From Plectrocnemia conspersa (taxonomy: Eukaryota; Arthropoda; Insecta; Trichoptera; Polycentropodidae): DNA of 64,000 nt. Below are positions 48,160 through 61,400 of the stretch, piece after piece (position 1 is the first letter of the stretch; each line of letters begins with the position of its first letter). Made by a program: the position numbers and the translations under genes. The notes below the pieces were generated by a model. That model made no database searches and was not told the origin of the DNA. It saw only the letters and a list, made by a program, of their open reading frames with translations. The DNA lies in NCBI GenBank assembly GCA_009617715.1, contig VTFK01000308.1:496001-560000 (forward strand), given 5' to 3'.

Positions 48160-51100
48160 ATGATAGTTCTAAGAAATAAATGGAAGTATATAATCAGTGT
48201 TTTTTTGGTATGCATTCTATCGTCGCACACTGTGGTTTCTCAAAGAGAAGGTAAGTTTAAACATATATTATTTTTGTACATAAAATATCTTTTAAGCTGT
48301 TAATAATGAAGAAAAATAAGAACATTAAAAATAGCGATAAACAAGTTATTTATATTAACGTATTAAAGGTCATACATAGCACCATATCAATATGTTCTTC
48401 TAGGGCTGAAAATTAGCAGTGAAATATAAATATTAAACCTAGAATGACGTATAAAAAATATTGAATTCCGAATTAAACGAAATCAATCTATAAATATGTG
48501 CTAAAAATATTGAAGGAAAGCATTTGTATATTTTATTAATAAATGCTTCTTCTCAAACTTGTGCTTGGAACTGGAATCTATAAATCAAGTTTAATTTAAG
48601 ATCTCCTCAGATGTTAGTGAAGTTTTGTGAAGAATTAAAATTACTCTGCAGACTAGTTAAACCAAACATTTAAGCAAAAGATGTTTCGAAATTTACTTAA
48701 AGGGAAAATTTAAAAGAGTTCTATTACAAAACTGCGACTGCAATACGAATAGTTATGAGCATACATAAAAATGAAGCAACTGAAAATATCAATTGAGTAC
48801 CCTAAGGCAAAAACTGACATTTAGTCTTCAATGGGCTATTATATCCACAATAATTTTCAAATTGGTATAGTTCGGAAACGTGTTGAACCATCAAGTGAAG
48901 AACATTTATGGCTAAAATATAATCTCGCTCTAAATCTTTTTTGACATTTGGCTCTGTATTAAAATCAGAAATTACTTCAAGATTTAAGCAAAGTATTTTG
49001 TTTCATGAATCTCTAAAAATGGTAATACTTGAATTTGTTTATATTAATCTTAATTTACAAAAAAATATGACAATAGCTTCATAAGGCATTGACTTCAAGT
49101 ACTTTTATAAAGAGAGTGCGAATATTCTGAAACATTTTCAGGTCATCAGCATATAATAAATATTCCGAGCTATTAATTGCCACATGCATGTCGTTAATAC
49201 AGAGCAATAAGAGCAGAGGACCTAGATTGGATCCTTGTGGTACTCCAGAATAAGCGAAATACTCACCTGAGCGAGGATGATATTGATATTTTTTTATTTA
49301 ATTATATACTCTAAATAAATTATATTTTCAATAAATACTAAATAAGTAAAATTTTCAGTTAATTTATACGAATTTTAAATACTCATAGTTGATTTTTAAT
49401 TGTACGTGACTGAATATGGCAGTATTGACTAATGCTTCATATTTGTTTTTTATAAAATATACTGATTACAATTATCAAACAAGTCAATGACGATGACCTG
49501 CCATTCATTAAATAGCTTTATATTATATTTGATTAATTCCAAATAGACGTAAGAATCGTTAAAATTATACATCCTTAAGCTTCAATGTCATGGACTTTAT
49601 AATCAGTATGTAAAATGTTTATATATTACAGGTCTTATAATCGATTCATATAATATGTGAATCTTGCACCAATCAATAATTTATAATTGTTAATTAATAT
49701 AAAATATTTTATCTACAACTACAGTTGGAGATTCTTGTATCTATAATAGACAAGCCGGTATCTGCAGATCGATTTATCAATGTCCATATGCTTCAAGACA
49801 ATGGGAACGGTTTCAAATTAGGGTACAGACATGTGGATTTCAAGGTAAATCAAGAACATTATTATTAAATTAGGAATCTTAAGATTTATAAAAATATTGT
49901 ATAATCTTAGGAAACACGCCTATAGTCTGTTGTTTGGAAGAGGGCACTCAGGAAAATACAACTCCTCGTGTTATTAATAACAGACCGACTACACCTAGAA
50001 GAACGAATGGGAAAAGAATCAGCGAAAGAAGTAACTAAAGCGATGAGATCTTTAACTAAGCTAACTGTTACTAAAACGATTAGAACTTTATTATAATTTA
50101 ATGATTATTTTGATTTCAGAATGCGATGAATATAGTTCTCAAGTGACAGAAACTATCATGGCTCTTCCATTGCCTGCTGATGGCACACCTGTGGCTTTCC
50201 AAACGCAAAAATGCGAATTCAGCAGCACAGAGCTTATCGTCGGCGGTCATGATGCTAAATTAGGGGAATTTCCGCATATGGTACACAATATTTTTGTTTT
50301 TACGTGTTATATCACAACCGATCTGACCTACGCCTTTGAGTATTTTTATTTTTTAAGCATACATTTATAAACATCATCTTTTCCTTACATGTGTAAATGT
50401 ACAAAAATCACAATGATTCTTAATATGGGTGATATTTTAAACATTCAGAATTAGACTGATTGCAGTGTTATCTAATTATTAATTATCCACATATAATTTA
50501 CGATCACTGTTAGAAAATCTACCAGCCCTGTATATTTTTTAATAATGGTGTCTAAATACCTTGATTTTCGTAGCTTTTAAAAAAACAATTTCATTGAATT
50601 TTGCTGCGAAAACTCTCGAACATAAATTTATTTGAGAGATTGTCATCAATTTGTGGGTTGTAGCTGTATTTAAGTCTTTCTGTAGTTCCGCAGGATTCCA
50701 GTCTGAAACCAATGAAGTGATAAAAAACATGTCATTTAGAATCTTGTTTATTAGTATTATATAATAAGTATTCCGATCACTTAAAAGTGATTCATTGCTT
50801 TTGTAGACTGATTTAGATTTTTTATAGATATGAGCTTCTAACAATCGTTAGCAGCTGCAGAAGTTTTATTTGTTGTTAAGGTGCATATGTGGCACGTCCT
50901 GCAGTCGCGTCGCCAAGCGAGTAGGTCATCCCGCCGCAGTGTTGCCAGCGTAGCTCCAGGGTGCAAACTAAATCGGCCTTCTACCACTTATTTAATAATT
51001 TCCACACCCATACAATAAATTAATGTATTATGCGCAAGTACATGATTTAGCTTTATGTTGATATTTGTTTCCATTACATTAATTTATAATTAATATAATA

Positions 51101-54100
51101 TACTTGAAATGTTAAACATACTTTAGCAATACTAAAAATTAATTGCCAACTATCTCGATCACATGACATTGAATACTAATTAATTAATAACAACTACTAG
51201 CCATTAAATAACTATCTGATGCCCTAACGTTAAGAAGCAAACAATTAATAATTTCATATAAAGATAGAGAGATTGATTAACAGGCTTAGTTATCTCCATC
51301 ATAGACTATAATATATTATTATTGACGATCTTAGTGTTTGTATTATCGTATTAAATTATTAATTTTAATTAATAATATTTTTCTATAGAAAGGCAAAAAA
51401 TATCAGATTTTCACTTATATATACTATATCAAATGTCTACCCATTTTAATGAAGCACGAGTATAAGTCTCCCGGGTGGCTCTTTATATGCTTAACCATTG
51501 CGATTGCTTCTCCTGAGACCTATCTACCATATCTACCGCGTTAATTGAGAGATAAGTGTACACGGATTCTATATATTTTTTTATTTTAATAGTAATTATC
51601 TTTGTGGCAAAACGTAAAATTTTTTAATTCAAATTATTAATCGATCTGTTACTATGCTCGAACGTTAAGGATTAAAACAATGCAGAATTCCAAGTATTTG
51701 ATAAATGATTGTTAACCATATTTTATGCACACACACAGGCAGCCATTGCTTGGATTACAACTGATAATGAATATAGTTGGAAATGCGGAGGAGCTTTGAT
51801 AAGTGAATACTATGTTTTAACTGCAGCGCATTGCGCATATTCCGGAGGAACAGATCTTATTAGGTAAAAAAATATTTTTTGACATACTTAAAATTATATT
51901 TTTATTTTATATTGGTATGATTTCGTAAATTTATTTTTCAGCTCTGAACCGTCTATAATACGTTTAGGGGAGCAAAACTTGAGAACTACAAACGACGGTG
52001 CAAGTCCCTACGATGTTCGAATAGCAAACATGCTTTTGCATCCACAATATAGGTCTCCTAGTAAATATCACGATATCGCTTTGTTCAGACTGCAGACTTC
52101 TGTTGCTGGCCGGTAATTGTATATTTCATTTAATATGCATTATTAATAATAATATAGTATATCCAACTATTTATAATAATTTCCTTATTCTATCATAGTT
52201 AATTAATTTATTTTCTAGCATCGAACCCTTTGAAAGCTAAACTAATCAATAAAAAAGGTAAAAGTACCATAAATTGACAGCTGATGTAAGCAATAATTAA
52301 AACAGCAATAAGTTTATAAGCACATCAGATTAAAAATATATTTTTTAAATTATGTCATGTATTATGAATAAATCATATTTGAATTTTTTTAAACTACTTT
52401 AACTTTTAGCTTTTTGGCCAGCCAAGCCTAAAATATGTATCAACTAACCCTTCACAAAATAAGTTACTCAATCCCTGTTCTAAATGACACGAATCTATTT
52501 TCAGGTTTTCATCGTGAGCATAGATGTCACTAGAAAATATTTAAAATAACATTTACTATAAAAAGATTTAATAGATAAATTTTTATTATTTATATTAAAA
52601 ATAATTTATTAATATTTCAGATTGAGCAAATTTATCAGACCAGCATGTTTGTGGACAAGACCAAACGTAGAAGATGGAAGTGCTACTGTTATAGGCTGGG
52701 GAAATACTCGATCAAGTAAATTTCATTATCAAATAAGTTTTTTTTTTTTAATTTAATGTAATATTTATAATGTTAAGTTTTACAAAAATAGTTTTATTGT
52801 TATTATAACAATTAGAAAATTAAGATTTATACGGCTCTATCGTAAAAAAAGTCCAAACTACAGAAAAATACAGACAGAATAATAATAAAAATATATTTAT
52901 TTAATAATTGCGTTATGTTAAAGAAATTGTTACTACTTTTGTTATTAATAATTCGCAATATTTAAAAGAGTACTTAACATGAGTTTTCCGCAATTATCGA
53001 CTCTCGGTCCACTATGGATTTTTATAGTTATTAATATCACAAACCAAGAAATTTTTCCCTTGACTTTCTTATGTGCTCACGATTTAAACATAATTAAGTG
53101 CCTTAAAGGAATTACTGATTCTTCATATATAGGTACAGCATTTATTGTAGGGATGGACTTATATATATACATAGAAGATTTATTATTCAACATTTTAATA
53201 GAAGCTAGACCCTACAAGATGTCCTTAAATTATTTTCAAAAAGGAGTAATCTATTCAAATTATCTTTGTATTTTATTTTATGAAGCTGGTATTTACATTC
53301 TTATCTAATATTTTTAATATAGTTTAAAATCTAAGGGCTTGTATGGTTTCAACAGTTTAGTCATATTTATAATTTTAAATGAAATATTGGTCCAAAAATA
53401 TTAGAATATGAATCGGTAATATTTAATTCCAGCACCATGAAATATTCCTGATTGTTTGTATGTTGCATTCGCGCACATTATTTTGACCCTTTTTTTTATC
53501 GAAAACTAACACATGGTTGAATTCCTCTTGTAAATTAGCACAACACTCCGATTACTAAATCAATAATTCAATTTTATACTGGAAATTATTTATTAATCGA
53601 ATATCGATTTAAAATGTATTGTTTATATAATAATATTATTTTCCGTTGTCCTAACGACGACGGCAAGCGTCGATATGTCAAGCAATCGCACATAAATTAG
53701 AGTAGATAGTTATTTAATTTACCCTCTTATTTTGCTTTGTAAAAGATTTTTGTAATTTTCTTTAATTTAACTAATGTTTATTATTATTATTAGTATTATT
53801 TTATCTTTTTAATTTTCTCTTTTAAACTCAAAAAAATATATTGATGTATTTTTATTATTATAATAAAATTTTATATATATTTTTGGCCATTCCCCATCAG
53901 AAGCGCTATTTTAATTATTCTTAGCGAAAACTAATACATGTGAAAGTGTTCTCATCGTTTCGGATAAATTTTAACACATCTCTGAGCTTTTCTTGTAGAT
54001 CCCATATTATCGATTATTTTACGCAATTATTATTATTTATTTACCTAATATAAGCTAATTGTCACTTAATCGTTAATTAATTAATTTTAAAGGTTTCAAA

Positions 54101-54628
54101 TAGGTAATAAATAAAATATATGTAATTTAATTAATGCTAGTTTTAAAATTTACGCTTTAGAGAAAAAACATTTTTTTTATTCTTAATTAATTATACTATA
54201 TATTATTATTGTTCTATTCAAGATGGTGAGACTTCTGACGTTCTTCAAGCTGTTACTCTAGGCATCGTGAACGCACCCACGTGCAGTAGATATTGGCAGA
54301 GGAGAAGATCAAGCTTGGAGAATGGTTTGGTTGAACAACAACTCTGCGCTGGAAACTTAACAGGAGGATATGACGCTTGCCAGGTTAAATACCATGCCTT
54401 ATTTTTTTATGTTGTTTGTATGTACTATGTATATATTATTAATAATTTTATCAGGGTGATTCTGGAGGTCCTTTGCAAGTCTACTCCAAGAGCAACAGAT
54501 GCATTCATTACTTGATAGGAGTGACATCATTCGGAAACGGATGTGGGTTGTCAAACACAGTGGGAGTGTACACAAGAGTCAGCTCATACGTGCAATGGAT
54601 AGAGGAAAACGTCTGGCCGAATCAGTAA
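48160..54628 (+). CDS. Clip-domain trypsin-like serine protease 3 (CLIP-C type)
   Basis: Nine coding exons: 48160-48250, 49725-49844, 49911-50030, 50120-50280, 51739-51863, 51942-52112, 52621-52715, 54223-54383, 54455-54628; 405 aa. The ATG at 48160 is preferred over an in-frame ATG at 48094, because a good acceptor (tatgttttag) lies between them and the start then aligns with gene 4. The signal peptide ends near LSSHTVVSQ. Clip cysteines are 35, 44, 50, 67, 77 and 78. The linker is short and Arg/Asn/Thr-rich. Activation is predicted after Leu149 (TEL|IVGG). The triad is His195, Asp250 (YHDIAL) and Ser351, with Asp345 for trypsin-like specificity. It is closest to gene 4 in linker, pro-segment (SSQV.ET...ALPL) and upstream DNA. 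Intron 1 carries a reverse LINE piece and intron 7 a decayed LINE reverse transcriptase. Confidence 0.93.
48820..49275 (-). pseudogene. LINE reverse transcriptase fragment (gene 3 intron 1)
   Basis: The minus strand from about 49255 reads YSGVPQGSNLGPLLLLLCIN, then SSEYLLYADDLKMFQNIRT. It holds the PQG and YADD boxes in one open frame of about 45 codons and then decays. It is oriented against the host gene and is the best copy of the PQGSNLGPLL subfamily besides 4640-4960. Confidence 0.85.
50885..50975. other. GC-rich patch in gene 3 intron 4
   Basis: cacgtcctgcagtcgcgtcg, ccaagcgagtaggtcatccc and gccgcagtgttgccagcgta stand out from the AT-rich intron (50281-51738). Probably a repeat fragment; I do not recognise the family. 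The remainder of this intron shows nothing identifiable. Confidence 0.35.
52980..53160 (+). pseudogene. Highly decayed LINE reverse transcriptase (gene 3 intron 7)
   Basis: The plus-strand frame FPQLSTLGPLWIFIVINIT then LCAHDLNIIKCLKGITDSS lines up with PQGFNLGPLLFLLFINDI and LYADDLKIFKRVQSISDS of the copy at 4735. The catalytic YADD has become CAHD. The 109-codon open frame here is therefore transposon-derived, not a gene. Confidence 0.65.
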
Positions 54629-54639
54629 AATCTGATTAT

Positions 54640-54655
54640 TTGGAATAAAAACTAC
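54640..54655 (+). terminator. Polyadenylation signal of gene 3
   Basis: ggaataaaaactac, 14 bp past the stop codon, is the obvious AATAAA signal. The upstream duplication block of gene 4 begins only about 50 bp later. Confidence 0.5.
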
Positions 54656-54697
54656 GATTATTGAAACAATTTTGCGTTTTAATTTTGCCGCTCACGC

Positions 54698-55260
54698 TGT
54701 TGATAAAGCAGTACTCGTTTATACCTCAACGCGATATTGTTGCTCAGATGTGGTCAGTCAGCTGGTGACCAGCGAAGTCGGCACTTTGGTGATCCGTGAT
54801 GATTTTGAGAGGATTTACAAATAGTGTTATTTAATTTGCAGTGTTAAAAAATCGGTATAATATTAAGGTGATTTTATCAGTGAAAAAATAGTCATTCAGT
54901 TTTAATTAGTCAATTCACAATTTATGCATTACAAAATACTTTTACCAAACATTGATAAATATATTAAGATTAAATTTTTAAGATGTTAAAAAAATATACA
55001 ATTTATAATAATCGCTAAATACTTTCTTAAATGTATACTATTAGTAATGCAAGTAATGCACTGAACAACTAATTAGTTACTTTAGAGGGATTTTTGTAGT
55101 GCGTTCGTTAATTGTGGGAATATTTTGTATCGTCATTGTTGTTCATATGTAGGTAATTATTGAACGCTAATCTTTGAGATACACTGGCACATCAATAATT
55201 TGAATACAAAGCAAGTTTAACCTTAGTATAAACCAGTTTTGTGTGTATCTTGCTTGTTTT
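54698..55260 (+). promoter_or_regulatory. Upstream region of gene 4, duplicated from gene 3
   Basis: Homologous to 47468-47935: gttgataaagcagt, TCAGT at 54754-54758, cactttggtgatcc, tttacaaatagtgtta and the 29-bp TATA-containing block at 55212-55240 (ccttagtataaaccagtttt). An acceptor (aaatttttag) at about 55403 lies just before the ATG, so a spliced 5'UTR is possible here too. The whole gene 3 to gene 4 interval is only about 800 bp, so regulatory DNA was carried along with the duplicated gene. Confidence 0.5.
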
Positions 55261-55429
55261 CTCAATATTTGCATGAATGTTTGGTGAAATTTTCTCAGAA
55301 CGTTTTCAGAAAGTGCGAAAAAATATATTGACAAAATAAAACAGTTTGTTATTTTCTATATAAATGGTAAATAATATATTTGTTTTAATGATAAATTTTT
55401 AGATAAAAGTGAAGAATACAGCCATAAAA

Positions 55430-58400
55430 ATGTTTGTTATAAATAGTAGACTTATAAACACGCTCATATTTTTAATAATTTACGTCTTATCGTCGCACAC
55501 CGTAGTTCTTCAAGATGAAGGTAAGTTTCATTTATTTTTAATTTGTTTTTGAGTTGTAATTGAGCTTGATTATTAAATATGTATATGTTGCTTACATTCG
55601 GCTGGTGTTTTGTTAGTATTAAATGCCCAATTCTCATAATCTCATTGTCAACAAAGTAAAAATTAGCAAAGCTAATGCCGTATGACCAAATAAATGTAGT
55701 CTGCGGTGAAACTGTTATTGATAAAATAAAAATTCCATCATCACTGTCGGCAGTCTCTAGTGGACCAACAACACGATTTAGTTAGTTCTGGTCCACGGTC
55801 ACTTTTAACCAAGTCCGGCGATTCTAAAATCCTGATCGATCTAGCCCGAATTTTAAAAAGCATTTATGAAGTTATTCTTTATTCTGTTTCTCGGACGGCC
55901 TTATATTAACTAAATTAACTAAATGCTTGTTATGAAGTACCGCAGAGATCTAATTTACATATGTAATTTAAGAGTGTAATGATAAATAGGGTGCAAATCC
56001 AAGACTGGATTAGGTAGGCTTTTTATTTGTTTTATCTTCAGCAGCTTCGACCAATTACGTGTAGATTTATTTCACCAAAATTTTAATTATTTAGATTCTT
56101 ACCATTGATATTCTTAGGGGTAGTCAGCCATAATACCTTAATGAACATAAATACCCATTTTGTAAGTATGTATCCTTCCGCACGCTTCTAAAATAATTGT
56201 TCCATAAAACGAATCGTTTGTTTGACCGATTAAGTGCGAGCATTGGTTAGAACTATGAATACCCCATGAATACTTCTCTGCAGCGAATCCTTTTCCGAAA
56301 AAAAAGTCCAAAGATTTAGCTTACATTAATGCACAAACAATTCGTGTTATGGAACAAAGTATTTATTTTAATGCACATATCTCTTAAAATAATTCCCTGA
56401 TAAATCGACATTAAACGTATTTTTAAAATAGCTTTTATCTCGACTAAATTGGTTATTTAACCTAATCTGCTGTCTTGTTTCAAATGGTGCTTATTTAAAA
56501 AAAACTAAAAAATCATGACTCTAATAAAAATAAATTAGAGAAATGACTAAAAATACGCTTAAAATTAGAAGTTGAAAGGATTTAAAAATTAAAAAAATAT
56601 ACATAAAAAATTGTAACTTTGCTAAAAGAACCTTTGAGAAAAAGTTAAGAAATGTTTTATAATATTAGATATAAAAATAAAAATAAAAAACTTTTTTAAC
56701 ACATTTATACAGTAATCTACATTCTTGCGGCCTAGACCGGACGGAATTTTTACATATGAAGAGTTATTTAATGCTGAACTATTCATAATTGATATGATCT
56801 GCTAAACTATGATAGTGAATAGAACAGAATATAAGTAGAGCCTTTCAAAAATAAGCTTAACAATGATGGCATATAATAGTTTTACGAATAGGAACCAATT
56901 CTGAATATATTCCTCAGATCGCAAAAGATTTCCCTAAATATATTTAAATTCCATATATACATATATTGTATATATTTATATTTGTACTTAAGAAGTGAAT
57001 TTATATAATATCAGGAATTTTAAGCACGCTCCGACTTAACAAGAAGAGTCGAGAGTTGAATAATAATGATGCTGTTATTCACTGCTTATAAAACTTTCGA
57101 GGTTCCCAAACGAAAATTCATTATGTGAATAAATGCTTACGGATCAAAGATTCTTGTTTATATTAAGTATAAATAAAATTTATGATTATTTTTATATGAA
57201 AAAATTATTATTATTATATGAAAAAATTAAAACAATGCCAGTCACAGAATAAGAAATATAGTAGGGAATAAAGAATTTAAATTTACTTTTATGATTGAAA
57301 CTATGGGTTTATTTTATGTAAATGATGATGGGGCAAAAGTTACTAAAAGGTTGCAATATTTATAGCTTTATTTATTTTTTGTTTTAAATTTACAATACAA
57401 TGTTATTAAATACGGTATATATCTATACACATAAAAAATACATTTACATTAGATGTGAAAATCAAATCTTGTGAACGGTGAACATTTTCTGTTTCTCGCC
57501 AATGTACCATTTCAACCCTTTCACCGCGGCTGATATTCGAGATTTGTTAATATGTGGGGAGCACCCGTTCATGCTATATTTTTAAAAATATTATGGTTCA
57601 ATAAATTCAAGTGAACAGATTTAAATTATACTTAATAACCATGTTATTAGGCTTAAAGGTTTATGGTGCCTTTAGGTGCTCAATGTGTACCGGTGATCTT
57701 ATATATAATTGTTCTAAGCCGTCGCTTTGAAATGAAAAATTATATGCTCAATATTCTACTCTGTAAATCGTATAGATTTGTATGAACGGTGTATATTAAT
57801 ACAAATAAACAAAGGAAATATATTCAATTTTAATAATAAAAATAAAAATTTAATTTGCTCCGATTGATTTTCAAGCCACCGGTAATGCGTTCTGTTGTTC
57901 GACCAATGAAAAATAAGCATTCAAATATAAAACAAAATGGCCGACAGTAACGTAACAACAGTTTTAAATAATTATTATCTATAAATAAAATTTTGCTACA
58001 CGACAATAATTTTCATTAATTCGTCATTTGACTGAATATAAATAATCGAATTGCAAATTAACTACTTAGGTGTGTTATAACTATGAAAATTAAATATATA
58101 CATAATGTGTTGAGGATTAGAAGAATTCATTATTAAATTAGATAAGCAATCATAAAACAATCTTAAACAAAAAATATAAAATTAAATTTACGATATCAAA
58201 AAAACAACACTTTATAAGGAAAACCTTAATTCAGTGTTTAATTACAATATCTTATCTTTGATTTATAATTATTCCATTTAATTACGTTGTTTACTAAATA
58301 CATTGAAAATATGTGACGCCTAAAATCAATTTTTATACACGTCACTTTACTCTTTTTTTAAGTATATTAATATTTTTCATTAATTTATATTTCTATATAC

Positions 58401-61400
58401 ATTTTATACTACGTAGTTGTTGATTGTGTTTAACCAGTTAAAAGGCACTGGGCTAACGCCTTTCATTTTCAACGAAAGATTAACAATAAATAAATATGCT
58501 TTTTTATTAAAAAATTCACAGTATATAAACATTCCATTTTTCTTTAATAAATCACGAAAAAAATATACTTCTTTGCTCTTCTTCGGCCAGCTCTAATATT
58601 ACGTACACTTTACAGATTTTTACTTGCTCTACATTTATTCATGTAAATATGGGGAAAAACACAAAGGGCAATAATTGTAGTAAATAAGATAGTAAACTTT
58701 GCAAATGTCTATGTACACTGATTAATTGTTCTCTAATTTTATTACAGTTGGAGAATACTGCACCATAAGTAATACCGGAGAGTCGGGGGTATGTAGATCA
58801 ATTTATCAATGCAGATATGCTATGCAACAATATGACCAGTACAGGATCAGACCAACGAGATGTGGATTTTCAGGTAATTTGTAAATTTATAAAGATTACA
58901 TTTTTACATACATTATATATATTTTTTAATTATAGGAAATACGCCTATAGTATGCTGCGTCGAAGTCGCGCCTCAAAATCAACAAAATAGGCAACCTGCG
59001 CCGAAACCATCGAGGGGGAAAAGGATCAGCGAAAAAAGTAAAGCAAGATATGCCTAATTATTTATACAGCGAATCGATAAAAAAAGCGTTTAATTAAAAA
59101 TTAAAAGTAATTTATACTGAACAGCCTGAGATTGAGAGTGGACAGCTCTTATTTATTTCTATTAAATTTGTCAGATAAGACAGAAACATTAATATATTTG
59201 ACATGAGAGTGTGAGATTGTGAGCGATTTGCGCGAAATTATGAGCATACTATAAGCTACAGCGGCATTCAGTATACACGTGATGATTTTGGGATAACATT
59301 TTTCTATTTTATAATTTTCTGATTTTTATTTTTAGAATGCGATGAATATAGCTCTCAAGTATCAGAAACTGTTGTAGCTCTTCCTCTGTTGCCTGATGCT
59401 GTACCTATATCTTTTCAAACGGAAAAATGCGAATTTGGTAGCACGGAGTTGATCGTTGGAGGTCACGATGCTAAATTGGGGGAATTTCCTCATATGGTAA
59501 TATTATTTTATATACTTTGGTTAGTTATATTCGTAATATTTATTCTTATTAAACCAATAGATTCTTTTTAGAATTTATATACACATGTTAAAAGATATAT
59601 TTATAGGCTATTCAAATATTCAAAGAATTCCGAAAACCAGTTAACATTAAATTAGGATGACGTCTTAATTCAATAATTGTGATCAGAAAAGTCGTATTAA
59701 TATACGAGGGTTATTTGAAAAGTTTGCGACCGATGAAGAAGGAATTGATGGATTTAATTTATTTGGAAATATAATCTTTCTGAAATAATATCTGAAAAAT
59801 GCTATTCTTAAAGTCTCTAAAAAAAACATTTTTTTTCAAATTTTGTATAAGGTCTATGTTTAAACTAAAAATTGATCAATGAGCAACACCACAATATATT
59901 TTTTTTGCTGACAAAATGAGAATGAGGAGTATTTATTTGTTTCTATTTGATTTGTTTGTGTTATCAAATATACACTTTATATGTTAGAGTAAACATGTAT
60001 TACCAGTGAAGTTATATTTTCACTGGCGTTTTAGTAAAATCATATCCAAATTCATTTTCACCAGTAGATATGAATATATTTTTTCTACAATAGCAAAATA
60101 TAAGTTAAACTGATGCAAACGTTCACTTACTGTTCACATCCAAACCTAACCGAAACAAATTAATTATTATAGTTATATTAGATTCGTTTAGGTTAGGTTT
60201 GGGTCAAATTGTGTTTCAACGACTGTATGGTAACATATTACCTGTTAAGGTTAAAATGTTCCAAACGTACAGATAACAAATCAACAATATAGTTTCACTG
60301 ATATTGACTATTTAATTATAAATCAATCGTTTGATAATTTTCACTGGCTTAGTTAATGAAATTATATTTCTACTAGTGAAAACATAATTTCATTAAGAAT
60401 ATACATACATTCACTGTAGCATATATCACATAATAAACCAATGTTACTGCAGTCATTTAAACCGATGAATAAAATCAGCGCATTTTTTTAATGATTCAAA
60501 TAGATTGATACAAACGCAAATATGGCACACATTTCATTCCTAATTTTTCAATATCAGGTCTCATATCTTATTCTTTATAACATATCTTCAAAAACCTTGG
60601 ATTACTCCGCATATAAAAGTGAGTTGGTATAGTATAAAATATAAATTCAATACACGATTCTTCTGCATACTTGTTAATTCCAATACTGTTTGTAAATCGA
60701 GCTTTGTTTGAATTAATGCAGAATTATTTAACCTTACAAACTTTTTACTATTAGTTAAGTACTATAAAAGATAAATTAATATATTTTCTATTGCTTCTGG
60801 TAAACATCTACAACCATTCATTACTCTGTTATTCTTTATGCGCAGTGGTTCAACATTTCCACTGGACGCCACAACTTTACACTGTTATATATAGTCAGTA
60901 TTGTTATAGGTTTAACCTTCTAACAAAATAAAAATAGATTTAATTTTTTTTTAATATTTTTTTTTTTTTTAAATATTATTTCTCTTTATCAATATCCCAA
61001 AATTAACCGTTTGGCAGTGTTGCCAATACAGTACTAATTGTAAGTTGTTTTCAGGCGGCAATTGGGTGGGAGAAAATAAATAGCGATGAGTACTCATGGA
61101 ACTGTGGAGGAACCCTGATAAGCGACCGCTTTGTTTTGACAGCAGCCCATTGTACATATTTAAGAAATTCAGAGGTAGCAAAGTACGTATATTTCTTCTC
61201 CAAAATTGATATTATCATCTCAATTAGTGAGCAAATATTCTCACTACTTCAAATGATGATTCGAGTTAATCTCTGAGTTTTGGAAATACCAGTCTTTTTA
61301 GTTTAACCATAAATATCTATTTTTGTTTATAATTTCAGTTCTTCTCCGAGCATGGTTCGTCTCGGCGAACACAATATAGCATCTAGAAACGACGGAGCAA

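Noticed and set aside
50539..50844. Minus-strand frame (LQKDLNTATTHKLM...) as a further LINE piece or gene
   Set aside because: Weak resemblance to the LQ.DLN...KM region of LINEs only; too decayed to claim.
52979..53308. 109-codon plus-strand frame as a possible gene
   Set aside because: Residues align with the degenerate PQGSNLGPLL...YADDLK reverse transcriptase block; it lies inside gene 3 intron 7.
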